This document shows, piece after piece, positions 8,560-16,537 of a DNA stretch of 64,000 bases. Position 1 is the first letter of the stretch; every line of letters begins with the position of its first letter. The notes under the pieces are model-generated. The model was not told the origin of the DNA and made no database searches. It saw only the letters and a list, made by a program, of their open reading frames with translations. Origin of the DNA: Streptomyces scabichelini (GTDB lineage Bacteria; Actinomycetota; Actinomycetes; Streptomycetales; Streptomycetaceae). Both the position numbers and the translations under genes were made by a program. The stretch is from assembly GCF_011045015.1 (NCBI RefSeq), contig NZ_JAAKZY010000002.1:62001-126000 (forward strand). Reading direction: 5' to 3'.

Positions 8560-9303
8560 ATGACCACCCCAACGGAACGCAAGATCGTCCTGATCACCGG
8601 CGCCAACAAAGGCATCGGCCTCGCGACCGCCCGTGCGCTCGGCCGGGCCGGGCACACGGTGCTGCTCGGCGCCCGCGCCCCCGAGCGTGGCACCGCGGCT
8701 GCGGCAGGCCTGGCCGAGGAAGGGCTCGACGCGCGGTTCGTCCGGCTCGACGTGACCGATCCCGCGACGATCGAGGCCACGGCGGCGCTGATCGAGGCCG
8801 AGTACGGCCGCCTCGACATCCTCGTCAACAACGCGGCCATCAGCCGCGACCGCGGCCGCCCGCCGACCGAACTGCCCCTCGCGGCCCTGCGCGAGGCCTA
8901 CGAGACCAATGTGCTCGGCGTCGTCGCGGTCACCAACGCCATGATGCCGCTGCTGCGCAAGTCGCCCGCCGGATACGTCGGCAACGTCTCCTCGGGCCTC
9001 GGCACCTTCGCCTTCCTCGGCGAACCGGACTCATCGCTGTGGCAGTACGCGAACCTGCTGGCCTACAACTCCTCCAAGGCCGCCCTGAACGCGATCACCC
9101 TCATCTACGCCAACACCCTGCGCGACACCGGCATCAAGGTGAACGCCCTGTCACCCGGCTTCTGCGCCACCGACCTGAACCATCACACCGGCCACCTGAC
9201 CGCCGAAGAGGGCGGTGCCCACATAGCCCGCCAGGTCACCTTGCCCCCGGACGCCCCGACAGGGGTCTTCCTCAATGAGAACGGGGGCACGTACGCGTGG
9301 TGA
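8560..9303 (+). CDS. Short-chain dehydrogenase/reductase (SDR)
   Basis: The 247-residue classical SDR has a Rossmann motif TGANKGIG at about 14-21, NNAAIS at about 90, catalytic Ser in NVSS, and YNSSK as the Tyr/Lys pair. It has the FLNENGGTYAW C-terminus seen in SDRs related to carbonyl reductases. The cofactor is probably NADP(H), judging from the basic residue in the Rossmann loop. It is divergent from the XRE regulator, which probably controls it. The substrate is unknown. Confidence 0.92.
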   Translation: MTTPTERKIVLITGANKGIGLATARALGRAGHTVLLGARAPERGTAAAAGLAEEGLDARFVRLDVTDPATIEATAALIEAEYGRLDILVNNAAISRDRGRPPTELPLAALREAYETNVLGVVAVTNAMMPLLRKSPAGYVGNVSSGLGTFAFLGEPDSSLWQYANLLAYNSSKAALNAITLIYANTLRDTGIKVNALSPGFCATDLNHHTGHLTAEEGGAHIARQVTLPPDAPTGVFLNENGGTYAW

Positions 9304-9364
9304 GGCGGGCCCGGCCGGGGCGGATCTCAAGCGGTCGCCGACGGCGGCCCCGCGGACCCGACCC

Positions 9365-9400
9365 GGTGCCGAGCCGGCTCCCGGTTGCCGAGTCGGCACC
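9365..9400. terminator. Probable stem-loop between the SDR and copZ genes
   Basis: GGTGCCGAGCCGG at 9365-9377 pairs with 9388-9400 at 11 of 13 positions around a 10-nt loop, between two convergent genes. There is no T-tract. Confidence 0.45.
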
Positions 9401-9420
9401 TCGGCTGGAGCCGTTCGCCG

Positions 9421-9633
9421 TCAGTTGCGACCCAGCAGGTCGTAGCCTGCCTCGTCCACGGCGGCGGCGACCGCGTCGTAGTCCAGGCGCTGGTCGCTGG
9501 ACACCGCCACCCGGCCGGTCTCCAGATCGACCTCCACGCCCGTGACGCCGTCGAGCGCGCCGACCTCGGACGACACGGCCTTGACGCAGTGGTCGCACGT
9601 CATGCCCTTGACCTCGTAAACGTCCTGCACCAT
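9421..9633 (-). CDS. copZ: CopZ-type copper chaperone
   Basis: The 70-residue heavy-metal-associated domain has the full metal site GMTCDHC near the N-terminus and a beta-alpha-beta pattern ending in DEAGYDLLGRN. It should carry Cu(I) in the cytoplasm to an ATPase such as CopA encoded at 21.4-23.7 kb. The ATG at 9633 was chosen to match family length; an upstream in-frame extension is not needed. A CsoR-type palindrome lies 44 bp upstream (9677-9691), so induction by copper is expected. Confidence 0.93.
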   Translation of the reverse strand: MVQDVYEVKGMTCDHCVKAVSSEVGALDGVTGVEVDLETGRVAVSSDQRLDYDAVAAAVDEAGYDLLGRN

Positions 9634-9676
9634 GACACTGCTCCTCTCTCCTCGACTCTCCTTGACGCGCCCATAG

Positions 9677-9691
9677 TACCCCCAGGGGGTA
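9677..9691. promoter_or_regulatory. CsoR-type copper operator upstream of copZ
   Basis: TACCCCCAGGGGGTA is a perfect 15-bp dyad around a central base, the G/C-tract operator recognised by CsoR repressors in actinobacteria. It lies 44 bp upstream of the copZ ATG, a position suited to repression. Two near-identical sites occur at 24194-24210 and 24278-24294. No csoR gene is in the window, so the repressor acts in trans. Confidence 0.82.
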
Positions 9692-9791
9692 TGGGTTTTG
9701 TCAAGAGTCCGCTTCACGGGGCCGACGACTACGATGAACCGTCACTGCAGCCGGAGGCGCCGAGAGCCGGCCTGCGTAGAAAGGAGCGGGC

Positions 9792-10160
9792 GTGCGACAG
9801 TTGGGTGAGCTCGAGGCGGAGATCATGGACCGCCTCTGGTCCTGGGGGCGCCCTGCCACCGCGCGCGAGGTACGCGACGACCTCAACAAGAAGCGCCCGA
9901 TTGCCTACAGCACGGTGAAGACAGTGGCCGACATCCTGTTCAACAAGGGCATGCTCACACGCGAGAAGGACGGCCGGGCCTGGCAGTACACGCCCACGTG
10001 CACGCGCCAGCAGTACACGGCCGCGCGCATGCAGCACGCCCTCGAAGGCAACCCGGACCCGGCCGGAGTGCTGATCAGCTTCGTGGAGCAGATCTCGGCC
10101 GACGAAGTACAGGCGCTGCGTGCCGCGCTGCGTGCCGCCGGGCGGCGGAGCGGCGCGTGA
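9792..10160 (+). CDS. BlaI/MecI/CopY-family transcriptional repressor
   Basis: The 122-residue winged-helix protein has ELEAEIMDRLW at the N-terminus, the recognition region AYSTVKTVADILFNKGML, the wing EKDGRAWQYTP and a dimerising C-terminal helix. The GTG start follows AAAGGAG. The stop overlaps the GTG of the M56 peptidase gene (GTGA at 10157-10160). In the classical pairing the peptidase senses a signal and inactivates the repressor by proteolysis. The copper-gene context makes CopY-like metal control or control of the membrane genes downstream plausible; neither is shown directly. Confidence 0.92.
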   Translation: MRQLGELEAEIMDRLWSWGRPATAREVRDDLNKKRPIAYSTVKTVADILFNKGMLTREKDGRAWQYTPTCTRQQYTAARMQHALEGNPDPAGVLISFVEQISADEVQALRAALRAAGRRSGA

Positions 10161-11077
10161 TCACGGCCGCGGCGCCCGCCGGGTACGCCGTGGTCGTGGG
10201 TGCGGTGATCCCGTACTTCCTGGTGCGGGCGCGATGGCCGCACCGTCTCCCCGCGATCGCCGTCCTGACCTGGCAGGGCCTGTCGCTGACGTTCGTCATG
10301 GCCACGGCCCTGGCCCTGTACCACCTCGCGCTCGCCGATCACCATGTGCACGACGGCCTCATCGGACTGCTCAGCGCCTGCGGCCTCGCCCCGCACATGT
10401 CGCCCGGAGAGGCGACGTCCGGAGGCCTGACGCCGGCCGACACGGCCGTACTGCCGGCATCCGTGGCCGTCGTGCTGCTCCCGATGGGCTGGCTGGTGTG
10501 CACGGCGTGGAGTGCCCGCAGGCAGCGGCGCCGGCATGCCGACATGCTGACCATGATCGGCGTCCAGGCTCCGGAGTACGGCGCCACCGTCGTCGAGTAC
10601 GCGGTTCCCGCCGTGTACTGCCTGCCGGGCCGCCGTTGCCGCATCGTCGTGACGCGGGGCGCACTGGAGGCGCTGACCGACGCACAGGTGCGTGCCGTTG
10701 TGGAACACGAGAAGGCCCATATCCGGGGCCGTCACCATCTGCTCCATGTGGCGACCAGGGCGTTCGCCCGCGCGTTTCCCGGGCTGCCGCTCGCTCGCCA
10801 CGCCGCCGAGCAGACCGCGTTGCTGCTCGAAATGATCGCGGACGACAAGGCGCTCCGCTTCCATTCGCGCGACGCCCTGGCCACGGCCCTGTGCGAGGTC
10901 GCCGCCGGGCGCGCGCCGCAGCCCGCGCTGGGTGCCGGAGGGCCGGGCACTCTCATCCGGCTGCACCGCATCCTGACGCCGGAGGCCAAGCCGCACGCGG
11001 CGACCCGGCTCGGGCTCGCCGTCGCATCCGTCACGACGCCCTTCCTGCCGCTGCTGTTGACCTGCTGCCTGCTCTGA
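10157..11077 (+). CDS. M56-family membrane metallopeptidase (BlaR1-like, no sensor domain)
   Basis: The 306-residue integral membrane protein has two to three N-terminal hydrophobic segments, then a cytoplasmic zinc-protease segment with the HExxH motif EHEKAHIRGRHH. A downstream LLLEMIADDKAL helix supplies the likely third ligand (Glu), and a C-terminal hydrophobic segment follows. Unlike BlaR1 there is no penicillin-binding sensor domain, matching the short actinobacterial M56 proteins that pair with BlaI. It is translationally coupled to the repressor and presumably relieves its repression. Confidence 0.9.
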   Translation: MITAAAPAGYAVVVGAVIPYFLVRARWPHRLPAIAVLTWQGLSLTFVMATALALYHLALADHHVHDGLIGLLSACGLAPHMSPGEATSGGLTPADTAVLPASVAVVLLPMGWLVCTAWSARRQRRRHADMLTMIGVQAPEYGATVVEYAVPAVYCLPGRRCRIVVTRGALEALTDAQVRAVVEHEKAHIRGRHHLLHVATRAFARAFPGLPLARHAAEQTALLLEMIADDKALRFHSRDALATALCEVAAGRAPQPALGAGGPGTLIRLHRILTPEAKPHAATRLGLAVASVTTPFLPLLLTCCLL

Positions 11078-11293
11078 CGCGCCGCATCCCGTCCTCGTCC
11101 AGGTTTCCAGTCCAGGTTCTCGTCCGTCCAGACTGCTAAGTGATCTAGCTCATCCGGGACCCTGTCGACGGTGCGCATGGTCGCTCATCTGCCGAATCAC
11201 CCATTCCTGTAAGGGACTTGAACGCCCCCTCGGCTCGTCACGTACTAAGGGCGTCAGCAGTTGCCGCAGTCGGTCGGCGCGGAAGGATGACGC

Positions 11294-12202
11294 ATGGGAA
11301 GCCTTGCTGTGACCTGGTCCATTGCGGTGATCGCCGTTCTGGTGGCCGCTGTCAGCTCGGTCCGGATGGCGACCACGACGGGCGGGGCCAGGTTCGCGGC
11401 CGGCGGCGATCTGCTGATGAGCGTGTGCATGGCCGTCATGGCCCTGCCCGCAACGGTGAGTTGGTACGCGGAGTACGGCATGTGGTGGGCGGCGGCGTTC
11501 GCGCTGCTGGGGCTCGGCGGCGTCGCGGTGGCCGTGAAGCACACGCGTGAGGCCGGCTGGAGGCACGGCCGGCACTGGGTCCATCTCATCGTCGGCAGCG
11601 CGGGCATGGTGATCATGACGCTCGCGATGACGAGCACGTCCTCCGGGCCGGTGCTCGCTCTGGGCGGCTCCCACATGGCGCACATGCCGGGCATGCAGCA
11701 CATGGAGATGGAAGGCGCGGAGGCGGCGTCACATTCACACATGGAGTCGATGGGTGGCATGGAGTCCATGCATGGGGGTGGGCATGGGCAGGGACACGGG
11801 ATGAACATGTCCGACATGACCGCTGCCGCGAGTGGCGGAACGTCCACGTCCTCGGATTCCGCCTGGCGTCTCGTGGTCATGGCGCTCGCCGTCTACTTCC
11901 TGCTGTCGATCGCCGCGTCCGTCTGGGCGCGGATTCGGGGCGCCGACCGGGGCCATCGCCTCACCGAGGGCCGTGAAGGCGGCCGACGCCGCAGCTGGGG
12001 CCGCTGGCTGCTCGCCATGCCGGACACGGTCGTCGTGTTCCTGGCCTCGCTGACGATCGCGGTCTGGGACAGGGCCCGGACCGCGAAGCACGGCGGTCAC
12101 GGCCGCCGTCGCCGTTCCGGCGCCGCGCCCGAGGCGGCGCTGGCCGCTCACATCGGCATGGGCGGAACCATGTCGGCGATGCTCCTGATGATGGTCGCCT
12201 GA
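11294..12202 (+). CDS. DUF5134-like membrane protein with His/Met-rich loop
   Basis: The 302-residue protein has about five to six hydrophobic segments. Between the fourth and fifth is a loop (about 127-175) dense in Met and His, for example HMAHMPGMQHMEME, HSHMESMGGMESMHGGGHG and GMNMSDM. Such Met/His clusters are typical of periplasmic or extracytoplasmic Cu(I)/Cu(II) handling. The rest resembles the actinobacterial DUF5134 family, as far as I can judge by eye. It lies between the BlaI/M56 pair and the complex-I-like operon, inside the copper island. A role in copper binding or transfer is inferred. Confidence 0.75.
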   Translation: MGSLAVTWSIAVIAVLVAAVSSVRMATTTGGARFAAGGDLLMSVCMAVMALPATVSWYAEYGMWWAAAFALLGLGGVAVAVKHTREAGWRHGRHWVHLIVGSAGMVIMTLAMTSTSSGPVLALGGSHMAHMPGMQHMEMEGAEAASHSHMESMGGMESMHGGGHGQGHGMNMSDMTAAASGGTSTSSDSAWRLVVMALAVYFLLSIAASVWARIRGADRGHRLTEGREGGRRRSWGRWLLAMPDTVVVFLASLTIAVWDRARTAKHGGHGRRRRSGAAPEAALAAHIGMGGTMSAMLLMMVA

Positions 12203-12383
12203 CGCTCTCCCACGGGAGCGGGCCTCCAAACACCCTGACGGCCCTGTGTACTAGGATCGGCTCGGCCTCGATGCGCCAAGAGGCTTAACACTGAGATGTG
12301 TTGAGGGCCCAGGTGAGCCGTGACCTCGTGGGCCTCGACTCGGCTTGCGTGCCTTCTGGGTGCGAAGGGAGTTAGCGGGCATC

Positions 12384-12743
12384 ATGGCGGAGATGAGCGT
12401 CTGGGAGCCGATACTGGTGCTGCTGGGAGTGACGGCCGCGGGGGTGGCCGCACTGTACGGGCTCGGTGCGTTGCTGGCCGCGCGACGTGAGCCGCTGGAA
12501 ACGGGTCCCTTCGCCGGGGGACTGCCACCGCGTGAGCACGCCGTCTCCCGCTTCCATGTCCGGTGGTACCCCGTCACGATGCTCTTCCTGGCGTTCGACA
12601 TGGAGATGCTCTTCATGTACCCGTGGGTCCGAGTGGTGAACGAGATGGGCGCACCCGCCGTCATCGAGATGTTCCTCTTCCTGGGCATCCTCTTCGCCGC
12701 CGTGACGTACGCCTGGCGTGAGGGCGCTCTGCGATGGGCCTGA
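12384..12743 (+). CDS. nuoA: Complex-I-like subunit A (NuoA)
   Basis: The 119-residue, three-helix membrane protein is NuoA-like. The conserved second-helix segment SRFHVRWYPVTMLFLAFDMEMLFMYPW (about 55-81) keeps the acidic FDxE pair of NuoA. The ECG motif of the NuoA loop, which lies at the quinone site in complex I, is replaced by FAGG (about 43-46), so its cysteine is gone. The ATG at 12384 gives the normal NuoA length. The stop lies 10 bp inside the next gene. It opens an eight-gene operon running to 21367 with every junction overlapping except nuoH-nuoJ. Confidence 0.9.
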   Translation: MAEMSVWEPILVLLGVTAAGVAALYGLGALLAARREPLETGPFAGGLPPREHAVSRFHVRWYPVTMLFLAFDMEMLFMYPWVRVVNEMGAPAVIEMFLFLGILFAAVTYAWREGALRWA

Positions 12744-14695
12744 GGAGCGCGCTGCGCCGGTCCGCGGCCGATCGCCCTCCCGTCCTGCTCGTCACGCTGC
12801 CCGGCGCGACCGAGGAGCGGCTGGCGATCGAGGCCGAACTACGCCGACGAAGCTGGCCGTTGACCGCAAGCCCCGCTGCCGCGGCCGCCGTGGTGATCGC
12901 CGGAGAGCCGACCGACGCTCACACCGATTTGCTGCGCGACCTGTGGAGCGTCGTGCCCCACCCGAAGGCGTACGTCACTGTCGTCGCCGCCGACGAGACC
13001 GGGCCCTCCCTGGACGCGGTACGGCAGCTGCTGCTCTCGGGCCTGGAGGGAGAAGCACCCTCACCAGAGCCGAGCCACGGAACGGATTCCGACCGTGACG
13101 GTCACGGCGGCCACGCAGGCCATGGCGGGCACAGCGGCCATGAAGCGCACGGCGGTCACGAAGCCCATGGCGGCCATGAAGCCCATGGCGGGCACGATGG
13201 CCACGAAGGGAATGGCGGGCACGGCGGCCATGAGGCGCATGGTGAGCACGAAGGGCACGGCGGCCATGAGGGGCGCGGCGGCGATGAAGGGCATGGCGGG
13301 CACGGCGGCCACGAAGCCCATGGCGGGCACGATGGCCATGAAGAGCACGGCGGCCATGGGGCGCATGATGGCCACGAAGGCCATAGCGGCCACCAAGCCC
13401 ACGGCGGGCACGACGGCCACGAAGAGCATGGCGAGCCTGAAGGTCATGGCGGTCATGAAGCGCATGGTGAGGACGAAGCCCATGCCGGTCACGGCCCGCA
13501 CGAAAGCTACGGCGGTCATGAGGCGCAAGAAGGCCATGAAGGCCATGGCGGGAATGACAGCCATGAAGCGCATGGCGAGCCCGAAGACCATGGCGGCCAC
13601 CAAGGCCACGGCGGGCATGATGGCCACGAAGGGCATGGCGGCCACGAAGCCCATGGCGGGCATGATGGCCACGAAGAGCATGGCGAGCACGAAGCCCATG
13701 TCGGTCACGGCGCCCACGAAGGTCACAGCGGCCATGGGGCGCATGATGACCACGAAGGCCATGGCGGCCACCAAGCCCACGGCGGGCACCAAGGCCATGG
13801 TGAGGACGAAGCCCATGCCGGTCAGGGCGCCCATGCCGGTCACGGCGGCCACGAAGGACATGGCGGGCACGGTGGTCATCACCACGGTGGCCTCATTGCC
13901 GGGCTGCCCATGGCCGAACGTGCCGATGACCGGGACGAGTTGAGGCTCGACCGGCTGCATGTGCCGTTGGGGCCCGTGCTTCCGGACTGGCCGGCCGGGC
14001 TGGTCCTCGATGTCGCGCTCCAGGGGGACGTGATCCAGCACGCCGAGACGCGGTCCGTGGCCGTTGGCGGCCGCTCACCACGGCGTGCGTTCTGGAACGA
14101 GCCCTGGCAACGCGCCTTGCGGGGCGAACCCGTGGCCAGGGGCGACGCCGAGCGGCGGCGTTGTGCGGCTCACCTGGACAGCCTCGGCAGGTTCCTCGCC
14201 GTCGCCGGCTGGCCGGACCCCGCCGCACGCGCGCGCCGGTTGCGCGATGCGGTGCTGGCCGGTGCTGCCGCCGGTGAGCTGCGCGGAGACGTACGCCGTC
14301 TGGTCCGGCGGGTCGGCGGTTCGCGGACACTGCGGGGCCTCACCACCGGAATCGGGGTGCTGCGCGCCGAGCGGGCAAGGGAGTTGGGGGTCACCGGCCC
14401 GGCACTCGTCGCGGACGGGGGCGGGGACGGGGACGTACACGCCCGTGTCCGCGTGTGGCTGGAGGCCATCGAGCGCTCCCTTTCCGAGCTGGACGCGCCC
14501 GGCGCCCTCTCGGCCGACGAGGCCGACGGGCCGCGTGGGCGGTGTGACGGCGCCCGGTCGCCCTCGCGGGCGCTGCTCGACACCCTGCCCGAGTTGCTGG
14601 AGGGCGCCGAGTTCGCCTGCGCCCGGCTGATCGTCGCGAGCCTCGACCCCGATCTCGACGATCTCGACGACCTGCCGGGAGACGTCCATGACTGA
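12734..14695 (+). CDS. Degenerate NuoB-NuoD fusion with a long His-rich linker
   Basis: The protein has 653 residues in three parts. Residues about 14-105 resemble the core of NuoB (VVIAGEPTDAHTDLLRDLW and VPHPKAYV match the family's VSGTxTxKMAPxLxxLY and MPEPKWV), but there is not one cysteine, so cluster N2 cannot form. Residues about 124-384 are a His-rich repeat with roughly 78 His, mostly as Gly-Gly/Glu-Ala/Asp-Gly-His triplets. Residues about 400-653 resemble parts of NuoD: LHVPLGPVLPDWPAGLVLDVAL matches its opening GPQHP region with the key residues lost, and LRGLTTGIGVLRAERARELGVTGPALV matches the middle segment. It overlaps nuoA by 10 and nuoH by 8 bp. Its place in the operon is that of nuoBCD. 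It cannot be a normal electron-transfer subunit; metal (Cu, Ni or Zn) binding is the likeliest new role. Confidence 0.85.
   Translation: MGLRSALRRSAADRPPVLLVTLPGATEERLAIEAELRRRSWPLTASPAAAAAVVIAGEPTDAHTDLLRDLWSVVPHPKAYVTVVAADETGPSLDAVRQLLLSGLEGEAPSPEPSHGTDSDRDGHGGHAGHGGHSGHEAHGGHEAHGGHEAHGGHDGHEGNGGHGGHEAHGEHEGHGGHEGRGGDEGHGGHGGHEAHGGHDGHEEHGGHGAHDGHEGHSGHQAHGGHDGHEEHGEPEGHGGHEAHGEDEAHAGHGPHESYGGHEAQEGHEGHGGNDSHEAHGEPEDHGGHQGHGGHDGHEGHGGHEAHGGHDGHEEHGEHEAHVGHGAHEGHSGHGAHDDHEGHGGHQAHGGHQGHGEDEAHAGQGAHAGHGGHEGHGGHGGHHHGGLIAGLPMAERADDRDELRLDRLHVPLGPVLPDWPAGLVLDVALQGDVIQHAETRSVAVGGRSPRRAFWNEPWQRALRGEPVARGDAERRRCAAHLDSLGRFLAVAGWPDPAARARRLRDAVLAGAAAGELRGDVRRLVRRVGGSRTLRGLTTGIGVLRAERARELGVTGPALVADGGGDGDVHARVRVWLEAIERSLSELDAPGALSADEADGPRGRCDGARSPSRALLDTLPELLEGAEFACARLIVASLDPDLDDLDDLPGDVHD
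13103..13891 (+). repeat. In-frame 9-bp-periodic His-codon repeat
   Basis: About 790 bp of degenerate 9-bp units (GGC/GGT-GGC/GAA-CAC/CAT) encode (x-x-His)n, with longer nested units such as the 15-residue block GGHEAHGGHDGHEEH recurring. The coding bias leaves all other frames open, which is why long spurious frames exist on both strands here. The array is likely to vary in length between strains by slippage. Confidence 0.95.
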
Positions 14696-15632
14696 GACCG
14701 TGCCTGAGACCGCACCGCTGTGGGCGGTCCTGCTGATGCCCTTCGCGCTCGTCGTCTTCGCCCTCGCCGCCGCAGGTTTCGACGCCGTACTGTCCGCCGG
14801 TGCCGAGCGCGGGCGCACCGGTGCGCTCCGGGCCGCCACCACGCCCGTACGCGAGGTCCTGCGACTGCTGGGCGGGCAGCGGCGTCGTACGACGGCGGAC
14901 GACACGCTGCTCGGCCGCACCGGGATCGCGCTCGTGCCCGTCGCCGCCGTCCTGGCGGCGGCCGTCGTGCCCTGGGGCTTCAGCTCCGTGACCGATCCGG
15001 TCGTCGGCGTCGTGTGGTTCAACGCGATGGAGGCCCTGGCGTGGGCGGCGGTCTGGCTCGCGGGATGGGGGTCGAACTCCGCGCTGTCCCTGATCGGCGG
15101 ATACCGCTTCCTCGCACAGGGACTCGCCTACGAGCTGCCGCACATGTTCGCGATCACCACGGCCGCACTCGGCGCCGAGTCGCTGCGGGTCAGCGAGGTC
15201 GTACAGGCCCAACAGGGGCTGTGGTACGCGATCTGGATGCCGGCCGCGTTCGTGGTGTACCTGCTCAGCGCGATGGCCATGGCGTTCTGGGGGCCGTTCG
15301 ACCATCCGCTGGGGCGGGACACCGCGGGTGGTGCCGTGGCCGAGTACAGCGGAGTGGACCGGCTGGTGCTGCTGGGCGGTCGCTGGCTGCTGCTGGTGGT
15401 CACGGCGGCGTTCAGCGTGCCGCTCTTCCTCGGCGGCGGGCACGGCCCGTTGCTGCCGGCCTGGGCGTGGACCCTGGTGAAGACCGTCGCCGTACTCGCG
15501 CTGCTGATCGCCGGCCGACGCCTGCTGCCGACGCTGCGCATGGAGCGCTACATGGAGTTCGCGTGGATGGTGCTCGTCCCGCTCACACTGCTTCAGGCAC
15601 TGTTCGTCGCCGTCGTCGTACTCAACCGATAA
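14688..15632 (+). CDS. nuoH: Complex-I-like subunit H (NuoH)
   Basis: The 314-residue protein has about eight membrane segments. The region GGYRFLAQGLAYELPHMFAI (about 137-155) corresponds to the NuoH segment RAAAQMVSYEVPLG that lines the quinone/E-channel, and the conserved Glu is kept. It is shorter than most NuoH proteins (about 325-440). It overlaps the fusion gene by 8 bp. In complex I NuoH connects the redox arm to the antiporter-like subunits; here the redox arm is absent. Confidence 0.92.
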   Translation: MTETVPETAPLWAVLLMPFALVVFALAAAGFDAVLSAGAERGRTGALRAATTPVREVLRLLGGQRRRTTADDTLLGRTGIALVPVAAVLAAAVVPWGFSSVTDPVVGVVWFNAMEALAWAAVWLAGWGSNSALSLIGGYRFLAQGLAYELPHMFAITTAALGAESLRVSEVVQAQQGLWYAIWMPAAFVVYLLSAMAMAFWGPFDHPLGRDTAGGAVAEYSGVDRLVLLGGRWLLLVVTAAFSVPLFLGGGHGPLLPAWAWTLVKTVAVLALLIAGRRLLPTLRMERYMEFAWMVLVPLTLLQALFVAVVVLNR

Positions 15633-15652
15633 GTCGTCGTACTCAACCGATA
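15612..15652 (+). repeat. 21-bp tandem duplication at the end of nuoH
   Basis: GTCGTCGTACTCAACCGATA occurs at 15612-15631 and again at 15633-15652. The first copy encodes the VVVLNR C-terminus and the stop; the second lies just after the stop. This small duplication makes the only real gap in the operon (39 bp before nuoJ). Confidence 0.95.
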
Positions 15653-15671
15653 TACCGACAGGGAGCGGGGA

Positions 15672-16235
15672 ATGCTGGACGACGTTGTCTTCTGGACGCT
15701 CGGCGTGCTCGCCGTGGCCAGTGGAGTCATGGTGTTCCGCTTCGACTCCATGGCCCGCGCGACGTACGCCCTGCTGCTCTCGCTGCTGTGCGTCGGCGGC
15801 CTGGTCATCCTGCTGGGCCTCGACTACCTGGGCGTGGTCATCGTGCTGATGATGACCATCGAGATGGCCATCATGGCCGTCTTCATGGTGATGTACATGA
15901 TGAATCCGGCCGGGCTGATGCCGATGTCCATGCTGCACAACAAGAATGGCGCGGCCGTCCTCTGCACGGTCGTCTTCCTGCTGCTCGCCACGGGAATCCT
16001 GACCGCGCCGTGGCCGCGGCGGAGCGGCAGGCCGGACGACGACCCGACGATGGCGCTCGGCATGTCCCTGATGGGTCCGCACATGCTCACCATGATGACG
16101 CTGGGCTTCGCCCTGTTCACCACCATCGTCGCCACCGTCGTACTGGCCACCCGCCGGGGCCGCTACGACAGGTTCGGCGACGACCTCAAGGCTCGTACGG
16201 CCGACGATCCGGTACGAGGAGGCGTCGGGCGGTGA
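15672..16235 (+). CDS. nuoJ: Complex-I-like subunit J (NuoJ)
   Basis: The 187-residue protein has five predicted membrane helices. The helix-3 segment LDYLGVVIVLMMTIEMAIMAVFMVMYM aligns with the NuoJ third helix (the pi-bulge region). It is strikingly Met-rich (MVMYMMNPAGLMPMSMLHNKN), more so than typical NuoJ, which fits the metal theme. A GGGAGCGGGG ribosome site precedes the ATG. The stop overlaps the nuoK start by four bases. Confidence 0.9.
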   Translation: MLDDVVFWTLGVLAVASGVMVFRFDSMARATYALLLSLLCVGGLVILLGLDYLGVVIVLMMTIEMAIMAVFMVMYMMNPAGLMPMSMLHNKNGAAVLCTVVFLLLATGILTAPWPRRSGRPDDDPTMALGMSLMGPHMLTMMTLGFALFTTIVATVVLATRRGRYDRFGDDLKARTADDPVRGGVGR

Positions 16236-16537
16236 ACCTCGAACTGTTCCTGCTGGTGGCCGCCGCGCTGTTCAGCGTCGGTCTCTTCGGCGCGCTCACC
16301 CAGCAGTCCATCGTGATGCTGATGATGGGCCTCGAGCTGATGCTCGGCGGGATCATCCTCGCCGCCGCGGCCGTCTGGCACTACGTCGCGCCCGCCGCCA
16401 CGGACGGACAGGTGCTGATCGTCCTCGCCGTCACCGTGATGGCGGTGGAGATGGCCATCGGATTCGCCGTGGTCACCGCCCTGTTCCGGGCGCGTGAGGT
16501 CGACATGACCGACGAGGCAGCGGAGTTGAAGGAGTGA
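16232..16537 (+). CDS. nuoK: Complex-I-like subunit K (NuoK)
   Basis: The 101-residue, three-helix protein keeps both membrane glutamates of the family: one in MMGLELMLGG (corresponding to E. coli Glu36) and one in VMAVEMAIGFAVVTALFR (corresponding to Glu72). The GTG start lies in the GTGA overlap with nuoJ, and its stop overlaps the GTG of nuoL. Retention of these residues argues that ion conduction is still selected. Confidence 0.93.
   Translation: MNLELFLLVAAALFSVGLFGALTQQSIVMLMMGLELMLGGIILAAAAVWHYVAPAATDGQVLIVLAVTVMAVEMAIGFAVVTALFRAREVDMTDEAAELKE

Noticed and set aside
12287..12302. A small hairpin (AACAC / GTGTT) ahead of nuoA as a riboswitch or operator
   Set aside because: Only five base pairs and no conserved element recognised; chance occurrence is likely.
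13061..14041. Long open frames on the opposite strand and in another forward frame across the His-rich repeat
   Set aside because: They are by-products of the 9-bp repeat: the same triplets read as Met/Ala/Val-rich or Met/Ala/Thr-rich low-complexity strings. They have no ribosome site or domain and conflict with a coupled gene in the coding frame.
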